Shown one piece after another: positions 1-5,759 of a DNA stretch of 6,265 nt. Position numbers and translations under genes: made by a program. Under the pieces are notes generated by a model that was not told the origin of the DNA, did no database searches, and saw only the letters and a program-made list of their open reading frames with translations. The stretch comes from Campylobacteraceae bacterium (GTDB taxonomy: Bacteria > Campylobacterota > Campylobacteria > Campylobacterales > Sulfurospirillaceae). Each line of letters starts with the position of its first letter. The first letter of the stretch is position 1. The stretch covers positions 1 to 6,265 of the forward strand of contig JALVAU010000400.1 in the NCBI GenBank assembly GCA_027011025.1, read 5' to 3'.

Positions 1-797
1 TCTATGGTGTAGATATAGGTGCAGTTGTACCTAAAATTCTAGATATTGATGTTTGGACAAAAGAGAATTTTTTACCAGAAGAACTTGCGATAGAAGCTGA
101 AAAAGAGGGGACTTTAATAGTTACAACTCCTGTATTTATCAAAGCTTTAAATAGAATAGAAAAAAATGCTGATTTTAGCAAATCTTACTTTTTGACTTCA
201 ACCGCACCTGTTCCAAAAGAGGATGGGAAAAAATTTCATGAACTCTATCATACCTCAGTGTCACAACTTTTTGCTTCAACTGAAACAGGACTCATGGGAC
301 ATAAAATAGATGATGAAGAGATTTTAAAAACTTATGAGGGGGTAAGCATAAGTCAAAAATATAATATGTTAAGAATTTCATCCCCATTTCTTGCTAAGAA
401 ATTACTAAGAGATGGGATTGTAGAAGATGTTAATCCGCCATTTCAAACAGAAGATATTGTGGAGATATTAAATGACGAAGAGTTTAAGCTCTTAGGAAGA
501 AGTTCAAACCTAGCTAAGATAGCAGGGAAAAGAATCTCAACCCAACAGATTGAGGGTATAGTTGAAGGCATAGATGGAGTTGAGTGTGCATGGATAAAAA
601 TCAGAAGAGATGATAGAGCTCTTAAAGATGAGATATTAGATATCTATGTGGAGTCAAAAAATAAATTAAATGCAAAAGATTTAAGAGGGATATTGAAGGA
701 AAATTTTGGAGCTATGAATATTGCATTTAAGATATTTAATAATGTAAAAATAATTCGGAGTTCAGTTGGCAAAAAAATTGGTTTTAAAGAGTTGTAG
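1..797 (+). CDS. AMP-forming acyl/aryl ligase (ANL superfamily, aryl polyene type), 5' end outside window
   Basis: This is the C-terminal part (264 visible residues, frame starting at base 3) of an adenylate-forming ligase that activates a carboxylic acid with ATP and probably loads it onto a carrier protein. The frame is open to the left edge, so the true start lies outside; the TTG at 192 is an internal Leu codon. Seen motifs: TSTAPVPKE (where ANL enzymes have SSGAPL), LFASTETGLMGHK (adenine-binding STETG core, A5-like), LLGRSSNLAKIAGKRIS (A8-like hinge into the C-terminal lid), and IIRSSVGKKIGFKEL at the very end, matching the A10 motif with its catalytic Lys. The C-terminus is therefore complete. 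An acyl carrier protein starts 21-33 bases downstream and a dehydratase-like gene follows, a context like the ApeH ligases of aryl polyene clusters. The substrate cannot be read from the sequence; 4-hydroxybenzoate or a related aryl acid is an inference from that family. A fatty acyl-ACP synthetase is the main alternative. Confidence 0.85.
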   Translation, partial: YGVDIGAVVPKILDIDVWTKENFLPEELAIEAEKEGTLIVTTPVFIKALNRIEKNADFSKSYFLTSTAPVPKEDGKKFHELYHTSVSQLFASTETGLMGHKIDDEEILKTYEGVSISQKYNMLRISSPFLAKKLLRDGIVEDVNPPFQTEDIVEILNDEEFKLLGRSSNLAKIAGKRISTQQIEGIVEGIDGVECAWIKIRRDDRALKDEILDIYVESKNKLNAKDLRGILKENFGAMNIAFKIFNNVKIIRSSVGKKIGFKEL

Positions 798-819
798 GAT
801 ATAATACAAAAAAAAACAG

Positions 820-824
820 TGGAG
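820..824 (+). promoter_or_regulatory. Ribosome binding site deciding the carrier protein start
   Basis: TGGAG sits 6 nt before the TTG at 831. It overlaps the alternative GTG start at 819, which itself has only an A-run upstream. This favours TTG as the start of the acyl carrier protein. Confidence 0.5.
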
Positions 825-830
825 AATATT

Positions 831-1094
831 TTGATAACAACAAGTGATTTGAAAGAAAAAATTATAGCGGGTCTGGGTTTAGAAGATATAGGCATAGATG
901 AAATAGAGGATGATATGGCTCTTTTTGGAGAAGATGGCTTGGGTTTAGATAGTGTAGATGCCATAGAATTAACACTTATTATAGAAAAAGAGTTTGGCGT
1001 AAAGATAAAAGATATGGGTGAGAGCGAAAATATATTTGCCAATCCAAATAGTCTAGTTGCATATATAAACTCTGAATTAGAATCCAATTCATAG
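831..1094 (+). CDS. Acyl carrier protein (aryl polyene / type II synthase style)
   Basis: A small acidic carrier of 87 residues (91 if the GTG at 819 is used). The motif LGLDSVDAIEL carries the Ser (residue 41 from the TTG start) that receives 4'-phosphopantetheine. The preceding ALFGEDGLGLDSVDA pattern is typical of carriers in aryl polyene and related FAS-like clusters rather than of housekeeping AcpP, which has a DSLD core. The rest is the usual four-helix pattern with EKEFGVKI after the Ser helix. I chose TTG at 831 because GGAG (821-824) lies 6 nt before it, whereas the GTG at 819 follows a poly-A run without a Shine-Dalgarno sequence. It lies between the ligase and the dehydratase-like gene on the same strand and probably carries the growing chain for both. 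The carrier assignment is firm; the pathway is inferred. Confidence 0.88.
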   Translation: MITTSDLKEKIIAGLGLEDIGIDEIEDDMALFGEDGLGLDSVDAIELTLIIEKEFGVKIKDMGESENIFANPNSLVAYINSELESNS

Positions 1095-1117
1095 TAAAAT
1101 ATGTCAGATTTTACTAT
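1091..1117 (+). promoter_or_regulatory. Perfect 10-bp inverted repeat with the dehydratase start codon in its loop
   Basis: ATAGTAAAAT (1091-1100) and ATTTTACTAT (1108-1117) are exact reverse complements separated by ATGTCAG, whose ATG is the start codon at 1101. The left arm contains the TAG stop of the carrier protein (1092-1094). There is no U-tract after it, so it is not an ordinary terminator. The stem has one G-C pair only, so a folded mRNA form would be weak. A role in translational coupling or as a protein-binding site is inference. Confidence 0.5.
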
Positions 1118-1457
1118 CCCACATCTTAAGCCCGTTAGGTTTGTAGATGTTTTGCTTTTTGCTGATGAAAAAAGTGCTTCAGTAAAAATTTGTTTCGACA
1201 AAGATCCTACTTTGGCCATGCTCGTCGAAGCTGCAGCTCAGAGCTCATCCGCCATAAAAGATGATGAAAACAGTGGAAAAATGGGATTTTTAGTATCCCT
1301 GAAAAATATAAAACTTATAGAAAAGATCCAATCAAATGAGTTTATAGCAAATATAAAACTAAATCAAAAAATTGAAAATTTCAAATCTCTCTCGTTTGAA
1401 ATCCTCAAAGAAGATACTCTTGTAGCAAAAGGAATATTTTCAATTACACTTAGGTAG
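1101..1457 (+). CDS. Hot-dog fold 3-hydroxyacyl-ACP dehydratase-like protein (ApeP-like)
   Basis: A 118-residue single-domain protein. The N-terminal IPHLKPVRFVDVLL (residues 6-19) matches the PHRxPMLLLDRV stretch of FabZ/ApeP-type hot-dog proteins. LAMLVEAAAQSSSA (38-51) matches the long central helix with its Glu (E43) and Gln (Q47). GFLVSLKNIKL (62-72) and the final LVAKGIFSITLR fit the following beta strands. The FabZ signature GHFPxxPxxPG before the helix is not present; FDKDPT (32-37) stands there, as in the shorter ApeP-type group. By family, such proteins dehydrate 3-hydroxyacyl-ACP intermediates during polyene chain growth. It starts 6 bases after the carrier protein stop with no Shine-Dalgarno sequence, so its translation is probably coupled; its ATG sits in a hairpin loop. 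It is the last gene of the + strand set. A thioesterase-like role is a less likely alternative. Confidence 0.72.
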   Translation: MSDFTIPHLKPVRFVDVLLFADEKSASVKICFDKDPTLAMLVEAAAQSSSAIKDDENSGKMGFLVSLKNIKLIEKIQSNEFIANIKLNQKIENFKSLSFEILKEDTLVAKGIFSITLR

Positions 1458-1485
1458 ATATTCAGGTCATATTAAACCATGAGGA

Positions 1486-1576
1486 TGGCGGACAGGGAGG
1501 GATTCGAACCCTCGGTACCGTTACCAGTACGCATCCTTAGCAGGGATGTGGTTTCAGCCAACTCACCCACCTGTCC
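1486..1576 (-). tRNA. tRNA-Ser (anticodon GCU)
   Basis: Read on the minus strand, the acceptor arms GGACAGG (1570-1576) and CCTGTCC (1490-1496) pair fully, followed by discriminator G and an encoded CCA (1486-1488). The T arm is GAGGG-TTCGAAT-CCCTC (1497-1513). The anticodon stem CATCC/GGATG encloses loop CTGCTAA, giving anticodon GCT at 1539-1541, which reads AGC and AGU serine codons. The 18-nt stretch at 1514-1531 forms the long class II variable arm expected for tRNA-Ser. The gene is convergent with the dehydratase-like gene (28 bases between) and follows dbpA on the same strand after about 60 bases. A -10 box at 1600-1605 suggests its own promoter. Confidence 0.97.
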
Positions 1577-1599
1577 AAACTTATAAAAAGTAGAGCAGA

Positions 1600-1605
1600 A
1601 TTATA
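1600..1605 (-). promoter_or_regulatory. Probable -10 box of the tRNA-Ser promoter
   Basis: On the minus strand this reads TATAAT, in the context TGGTATAATTC, 23 bases upstream of the tRNA 5' end. That leaves room for a start near 1593 and a short leader. No good -35 hexamer is visible at the usual distance, which is common for sigma-70 promoters in Campylobacterota. Confidence 0.5.
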
Positions 1606-1616
1606 CCATTTGATAC

Positions 1617-1633
1617 TTTTAAGAGACTTAAAA
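1617..1633. repeat. 7-bp inverted repeat between dbpA and tRNA-Ser
   Basis: TTTTAAG (1617-1623) and CTTAAAA (1627-1633) are exact reverse complements around a 3-nt loop, beginning 5 bases after the dbpA stop. On the minus strand no T-run follows, so it is at best a weak terminator. It lies where the -35 region of the tRNA promoter would be. Its function is unknown. Confidence 0.35.
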
Positions 1634-1638
1634 TCTGT

Positions 1639-3000
1639 CTATTTTAGTACCCAAACTGAAAACTTTTTGCCTTTTATCTTTCCATTTTTTAGATATCTGA
1701 AAGTTTTTTCTATAAAATCTCTATGGAGTGCGACATAGCTTTGTTTTGCTAATATATCAATCTTTCCTATCATATCGCTTGGAATTCCCCCATCTTTTGT
1801 AAGAGAGCCTAAGATATCTCCTGCTCTTAGCTTATCTTTCTTACCTCCTTCTATCACAAGAGTTATATTTTTTGGTTGGAGTGAAAAATTTCTATCATTT
1901 TTTAGAATTTTTATATCACTGTATTTCAAAACCATATCTATATCTTTATCATTTTCATCTATAAGACTTGTAGCAATACCCTCTTTCCCAGCTCTTGCGG
2001 TTCTACCTATCCTGTGCGTATATGTTTCTTTCGTAAAAGGAAAATCATAATTCACAACCATACTCAACTCTTTTATATCAAGCCCTCTAGCAGCAACATC
2101 TGTAGCGATAAGTATAGGGCAACTCTCGTTTTTAAACTGAATCAATACATCATTTCTCTCATACTGTTCTAAATCACCATGAATCGCTAAGGCATCTATA
2201 TTTTTGTCTCTTAGGCTAGTGGCAAGTTCTTGTGCCTGTATCTTTGTATTGCAAAACACTATGCTATTTTTTGGTTTGTAAGTGGTAAAAATATCTACTA
2301 AAGTTTGAAATTTATCATTTGAATTAACTTGAAAAAAATGCTCTTTTACACTATTTGTCTTTTCTATATCCATAGTTTTTATACTTATTGCATTTTCTTG
2401 CAGTGTTTTGCTTAAAGTGATAATATCATCAGGAAAAGTGGCTGAGAATAGAAGAGTTTGATATTTCTTTGGCATGTATGATAGTATCTTTTGTATATCT
2501 TCCATGAAGCCCATATCTAACATCCTGTCAGCTTCATCTAGTACTAAAGTTTCAATGTTGTCTAATTTTAATGAGCCTTTGTCTAAGTGGGCTATAATCC
2601 TACCAGGTGTCCCTACGGCTATGTGAGCTTTATGTCTTAAAGAATTTAATTGAGGTTTAAAGGCGACACCGCCACAGAGTGTGGTTATCTTAATATTGTG
2701 CTTAAATTTCGCCAGTTTTCTTAGCTCAAGTGCAACTTGCTCTGCTAATTCTCTTGTTGGACACAGGATTAGGGATTGGATATCAAATTTTTTAATATCC
2801 AATTTTGTGAGTAAACCTATCCCAAAAGCTGCGGTTTTTCCGCTACCTGTTTTTGCTTGGGCTAGTATGTCTCTACCCTCCAATACATAGGGCAAACTTT
2901 TAGCCTGTATAGGCGTCATTTTAAGATAATCTATATTTTTTAAATTTTCCAACATCTCCTTTGAGAGAGGCAGTGTTGCAAAACTATTTTCATCACTCAT
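1639..3000 (-). CDS. dbpA: ATP-dependent RNA helicase DbpA (DEAD-box)
   Basis: A 453-residue DEAD-box helicase with all core motifs: Q-motif region MTPIQ (28-32), Walker A AQAKTGSGKT (47-56), PTRELAEQ (81-88), TPGR (131-134), DEAD (155-158), SAT (186-188), ATDVAARGLD (299-308) and HRIGRTARAG (329-338). The C-terminal part (about 378-453), with KKDKLRAGDILGSLTKDGG, IGKIDI, SYVALHR and KIKGKKFSVWVLK, matches the DbpA RNA-binding domain. In E. coli DbpA that domain recognises hairpin 92 of 23S rRNA, and the enzyme acts in late 50S subunit assembly. Length fits DbpA (about 457). It starts inside the end of ywbE (8-nt overlap) and is the last protein gene of the minus-strand run. The C-terminal domain makes DbpA more likely than RhlE or CsdA. 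Confidence 0.94.
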   Translation of the reverse strand: MSDENSFATLPLSKEMLENLKNIDYLKMTPIQAKSLPYVLEGRDILAQAKTGSGKTAAFGIGLLTKLDIKKFDIQSLILCPTRELAEQVALELRKLAKFKHNIKITTLCGGVAFKPQLNSLRHKAHIAVGTPGRIIAHLDKGSLKLDNIETLVLDEADRMLDMGFMEDIQKILSYMPKKYQTLLFSATFPDDIITLSKTLQENAISIKTMDIEKTNSVKEHFFQVNSNDKFQTLVDIFTTYKPKNSIVFCNTKIQAQELATSLRDKNIDALAIHGDLEQYERNDVLIQFKNESCPILIATDVAARGLDIKELSMVVNYDFPFTKETYTHRIGRTARAGKEGIATSLIDENDKDIDMVLKYSDIKILKNDRNFSLQPKNITLVIEGGKKDKLRAGDILGSLTKDGGIPSDMIGKIDILAKQSYVALHRDFIEKTFRYLKNGKIKGKKFSVWVLK

Positions 3001-3193
3001 CTAGTATCTTCTGGACTCTTCCCACTTGATTGTCACTAAGTCTCACTTTTATACCGTGAGGGTGCTTGGGGGAGTTTGTGAGGATATCTCGTACGATACC
3101 CTCTGTTAACTTGCCACTTCTTTGGTCTTGCTTTAGAACAATTGCTACTTTAAGACCACTTTTGATATCTTTTCTTAGTTTTCCATCTCTCAT
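2993..3193 (-). CDS. ywbE: YwbE family small protein (DUF2196), unknown function
   Basis: A 66-residue basic protein matching the YwbE family: SGLKVAIVLKQDQRSGKLTEG, IVRDILTNSPKHPHGIKVRL and QVGRVQKIL are the conserved blocks and cover nearly the whole chain. There is no signal peptide or membrane segment, so it should be cytoplasmic. The short beta-rich, glycine-punctuated pattern suggests a small barrel of KOW/SH3 type; this is inference from the sequence. Its ATG overlaps the stop of the AsmA-like gene (ATGA), and its stop lies 8 nt inside dbpA. It has no evident Shine-Dalgarno sequence of its own, so translation is probably by re-initiation. Its place before dbpA hints at an RNA or ribosome link, which is unproven. 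Confidence 0.85.
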   Translation of the reverse strand: MRDGKLRKDIKSGLKVAIVLKQDQRSGKLTEGIVRDILTNSPKHPHGIKVRLSDNQVGRVQKILDE

Positions 3194-4659
3194 TTTGGTT
3201 GTTTCACTACGCCATTGTAGAAAACTTTACATTTTCCTTTTTTTGCTGTTGGAATTTTTGGAACTTTTACACCAAAGCTACCAAGCAGTGAAGAGACTGT
3301 CTTGACGGTGCTTTTTATACTTGAAGCGTCCATCTTGACTTTTGGCTTTGAAAAAGTCCCTTGAATAGTTTGAGAGAAGCTCGCGCAATTTTTAGAATCA
3401 AGCACGCCGAATTTCATATCTAAAAATCTTTCTCTAACTATATCTAATCTGCCTTTCAAAGCTACCCTGTTTTTACCTGTAGATGCGGCTATATCACTTA
3501 ATTTAACTATACCTTTTGATATATCTACTTTTACATGTAAGCGCTTTAATAGGGTAGTTCCTCCCTGTCCTCCAGCAAAAACTCCGCTCAAACTTCCTTT
3601 TTTTGCAAAGCCTGAAGCCAAGGATAAACCTAATTCTTTAGGATTCATCTTCTTACTGCTATTGTATTTTTCAAGAATCTTGTCTAGGTTGAAACCCTTT
3701 ATACTAACACCTTGACCGTCTATTAGCGCAGTACCTTTTAGCGTTTTTTTGATAGTTTTTACATCGCCCAAGCTTAGAGTAAATCTTTTGTGAACCTTCA
3801 CCACTCCGTCTAAAAGGTCTTTTTTTAGATACTCTTTTGAAAAATTTGCCACTTTAAATTTAGGTATATCTAACTCTATATTTAAAAATGGTATTTTTTT
3901 ATTTAGATTTAGTTTGGCATTTGCGCTTGCTAGGGAGTCGTACATGTAGAGTTTCATATTTGACATTGTCACTATAGCATCTCTCATATTTGCATCAATC
4001 TCTATGTTGTTTATAGTGTATTTGTCAAACACTATCTTTTGGATTTTGGTTTTCGCATCAAATGATATAGCTTGGAGGATTTTTTTGGCAGGATTGAAGC
4101 CTATATTGTCAACTGCTACATTTATATTTTGGATCTTTGCTTCTGTTTTGGATTTGAGATCTTCAAAATTAATATTTGCATTTTTAATTCTAGCCTTTTT
4201 TACGGTAATTTTTGGTAATTTTGCCTCTTTGCCCTCTGGCTCTTTTTTTGTCTTTTTAACCTTTTTTGGATTTTTATTTAGAACTTCAAAGTTAAATTTT
4301 CCATTTTTCAGTTTTTTGATATCCAAATTTAGATTGTCTAAAACTATATACTTCACTTTGACTTGTCTGTTTAGTAGAGGCTTTATTTCGACTGCGACAC
4401 TAAGTTTGTCCATATCAAAAAACTTTTGGTAAGATTTAATTTGAGGATTCTTAATACTCACTTTTGATATAGATACGCCAACAGGTGAAAATGAAACAGA
4501 TATGTCCCCATCGATTTTCATCTCATATCCAGCACTATCTTTTACAGCTTTTTCTATTTGTGGTTTGTATTTATTTAAATTCACCATAGAGATAGCAACA
4601 ACTAGTGCTATGATAATAATGGCAAAAATAGCTACCGTACCTATTAGAAACTTCTTCAT
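3190..4659 (-). CDS. AsmA family protein, inner-membrane anchored
   Basis: A 489-residue protein with one N-terminal membrane segment (about 4-26, KFLIGTVAIFAIIIIALVVA) after two lysines and no cleavage site, followed by a long beta-rich region. NKYKPQIEKAVKDSAGYEMK (29-48) then GDISVSFSPVGVSISKVSI is the classic AsmA N-terminal pattern (helix, then FSP-type strand). The C-terminal part (about 310-489) matches the AsmA C-terminal region and includes two cysteines, C425 and C477 (KGKCKVFYNGVV), that could form a periplasmic disulfide. A lysine-rich linker lies at 132-150. The family forms long periplasmic beta structures implicated in lipid movement between membranes and outer-membrane homeostasis. 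It is shorter than E. coli AsmA (about 617). The start overlaps the pyrF stop by 4 nt (ATGA), with AAAGGATAGGGA upstream. The link to pyrF looks positional rather than functional. Confidence 0.88.
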   Translation of the reverse strand: MKKFLIGTVAIFAIIIIALVVAISMVNLNKYKPQIEKAVKDSAGYEMKIDGDISVSFSPVGVSISKVSIKNPQIKSYQKFFDMDKLSVAVEIKPLLNRQVKVKYIVLDNLNLDIKKLKNGKFNFEVLNKNPKKVKKTKKEPEGKEAKLPKITVKKARIKNANINFEDLKSKTEAKIQNINVAVDNIGFNPAKKILQAISFDAKTKIQKIVFDKYTINNIEIDANMRDAIVTMSNMKLYMYDSLASANAKLNLNKKIPFLNIELDIPKFKVANFSKEYLKKDLLDGVVKVHKRFTLSLGDVKTIKKTLKGTALIDGQGVSIKGFNLDKILEKYNSSKKMNPKELGLSLASGFAKKGSLSGVFAGGQGGTTLLKRLHVKVDISKGIVKLSDIAASTGKNRVALKGRLDIVRERFLDMKFGVLDSKNCASFSQTIQGTFSKPKVKMDASSIKSTVKTVSSLLGSFGVKVPKIPTAKKGKCKVFYNGVVKQPK

Positions 4660-5342
4660 TTCCCTATCCTTTGTATGATTTTTTCTACTACATGTAGAGG
4701 ATCTCTTGAGTTATATATCGGTCTTCCTACTACTATGATATTTGATTTTTGTTCTTTTGCAAACTCTATGGTTGCTACTCTTTTTTGATCGTCCTTTGTC
4801 TCTTCTAGTCTTATGCCAGGAGTCAGTGTTATAAAGTTTTTATCTGTATTTGATTTTACAAGACTACTCTCATGGGCTGAGCAGACAACCCCGTTGAGTC
4901 CACTATCATAAGCATCTTTAGAAAATTGTGTTGCTTTCTCTTCTACTGATGTGTTATAAATATATCTAAAACCATCCTCATCAAAGGATGTAAGGGCAGT
5001 TACTGCTAAAACAAGAGGTGCATTTTTGAGTTTGGAGATTCTTGACATCACTTCTCTCATGGCACTCTTACCGCTGCTCGCATGGATATTGAACATGTCA
5101 ATATCAAGATTTGCCATGGATTCTGCACTATCTGCCATAGTATTTGGTATATCATATATCTTTAAATCTAAAAATATCTTAAAATTTGGATTTATAGATT
5201 TTAACTCTTCTACTATTTTTCTCCCATCTCTTATATATGATCTGAGCCCAACTTTCATCCAAATATCTCTGTTTTTGAGTTCCCTAGCAAGTTTTATGTT
5301 TGAATCAAATGTAGGTAGATCAAGAGCAACACATAATTCCAT
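4656..5342 (-). CDS. pyrF: Orotidine 5'-phosphate decarboxylase
   Basis: A 228-residue TIM-barrel enzyme catalysing OMP to UMP plus CO2, the last step of de novo UMP synthesis in the cytoplasm. Seen signature: FLDLKIYDIPNT (57-68) with the catalytic D59, K61 and D64. ALDLP (6-10) and the WMKVGL strand (28-33) hold the ribose/phosphate-binding D8 and K30. TPGIR (174-178) and VVGRPI (204-209) form the phosphate-binding end. Length is normal for the bacterial group I enzyme. The ATG follows the nusB stop directly (TAGATG), with AAAGG 8-9 bases upstream inside nusB. The gene is followed by the AsmA-like gene with a 4-nt overlap. Complete, with no missing key residue. Confidence 0.97.
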   Translation of the reverse strand: MELCVALDLPTFDSNIKLARELKNRDIWMKVGLRSYIRDGRKIVEELKSINPNFKIFLDLKIYDIPNTMADSAESMANLDIDMFNIHASSGKSAMREVMSRISKLKNAPLVLAVTALTSFDEDGFRYIYNTSVEEKATQFSKDAYDSGLNGVVCSAHESSLVKSNTDKNFITLTPGIRLEETKDDQKRVATIEFAKEQKSNIIVVGRPIYNSRDPLHVVEKIIQRIGK

Positions 5343-5747
5343 CTAGCTGACCTTTGCTTTTTGCACAGCATCTAAGACACCATTGATAAATTTCGGTCCT
5401 GTTTCGTTGCACAGTTTTTTTGCCAGCTCAATCGCTTCATTTATCACAACAGCACTGTCAAGATCAGTATAAATCAACTCGTACGCACCGAGTCTCAGTA
5501 TAGCTCTCTCTACATTTCCTATATTCTTTAGATCCCACTCTTTTAAATGTGTGTCTATTAAGCCATCTATCTCTTCTAGATTTTCCTCCACCCCTTTATA
5601 TAGTGAGAGTGCAAACTCTTTTTGTCTGTTTCGTATTTTTTTCTCTTCAAAAATCTCATCTACAAATCTATCTATATCACTATTTCCTATATCTTGTGCA
5701 TAGAGTAAACCAACTATGCTCTCTCTTACTTGATGTCTAGTTGCCAA
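5343..5747 (-). CDS. nusB: Transcription antitermination factor NusB
   Basis: A 134-residue all-helical RNA-binding protein that binds boxA RNA with NusE (S10) and promotes antitermination and processing of rRNA transcripts. Typical NusB features: MATRHQVRESIVGLLYAQD at the N-terminus (R-x2-R/A-x-x-L-YA), NVERAILRLGAYELIY (78-93), AVVINEAIELAKKLC (99-113) and the final GPKFINGVLDAVQK. The start codon is TTG at 5747, supported by AAGGAT that overlaps the ribH stop and ends about 6 nt before it. Nine bases separate it from ribH, and it abuts pyrF. The ribH-nusB pair is common in many bacteria, including Campylobacterota. Confidence 0.96.
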   Translation of the reverse strand: MATRHQVRESIVGLLYAQDIGNSDIDRFVDEIFEEKKIRNRQKEFALSLYKGVEENLEEIDGLIDTHLKEWDLKNIGNVERAILRLGAYELIYTDLDSAVVINEAIELAKKLCNETGPKFINGVLDAVQKAKVS

Positions 5748-5753
5748 GAAAAA

Positions 5754-5759
5754 TCCTTA
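5754..5759 (-). promoter_or_regulatory. nusB ribosome binding site overlapping the ribH stop
   Basis: On the minus strand TAAGGA combines the TAA stop of ribH with the AAGGA Shine-Dalgarno sequence for the TTG start of nusB, after a 6-7 nt spacer. This supports the TTG as the true start and suggests coupling with ribH translation. Confidence 0.6.

Noticed and set aside
192..797. TTG at 192 as the start of a separate 201-residue protein
   Set aside because: The frame continues upstream to the window edge with residues that fit the ligase fold, so 192 is an internal Leu codon of a longer enzyme.
644..1219. Open frame of 191 codons on the minus strand
   Set aside because: It is antisense to the ligase end, the whole carrier protein and the start of the dehydratase-like gene, all of which have clear family motifs. 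Its Ser/Ile/Phe-rich translation resembles no known family.
1581..1586. TATAAG-like box on the minus strand just before tRNA-Ser
   Set aside because: It lies about 5 bases from the tRNA 5' end, too close to act as a -10 box; the TATAAT at 1600-1605 is better placed.
2681..2890. Open frame of 69 codons on the plus strand
   Set aside because: Antisense to the helicase motif I/Ia region of dbpA, a shadow of conserved coding sequence.
3066..3305. Open frame of 79 codons on the plus strand across ywbE
   Set aside because: Antisense to ywbE and the end of the AsmA-like gene, with no family resemblance and no ribosome binding site.
4004..4432. Open frame of 142 codons on the plus strand, rich in Phe, Leu and Ile
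   Set aside because: It lies antisense within the AsmA-like gene. The hydrophobic look comes from reading Lys/Asn/Glu-rich codons backwards.
5026..5346. Open frame of 106 codons on the plus strand
   Set aside because: Antisense to the N-terminal half of pyrF, whose catalytic residues are intact.
5549..5740. Open frame of 63 codons on the plus strand
   Set aside because: Antisense to nusB; low-complexity translation without a family match.
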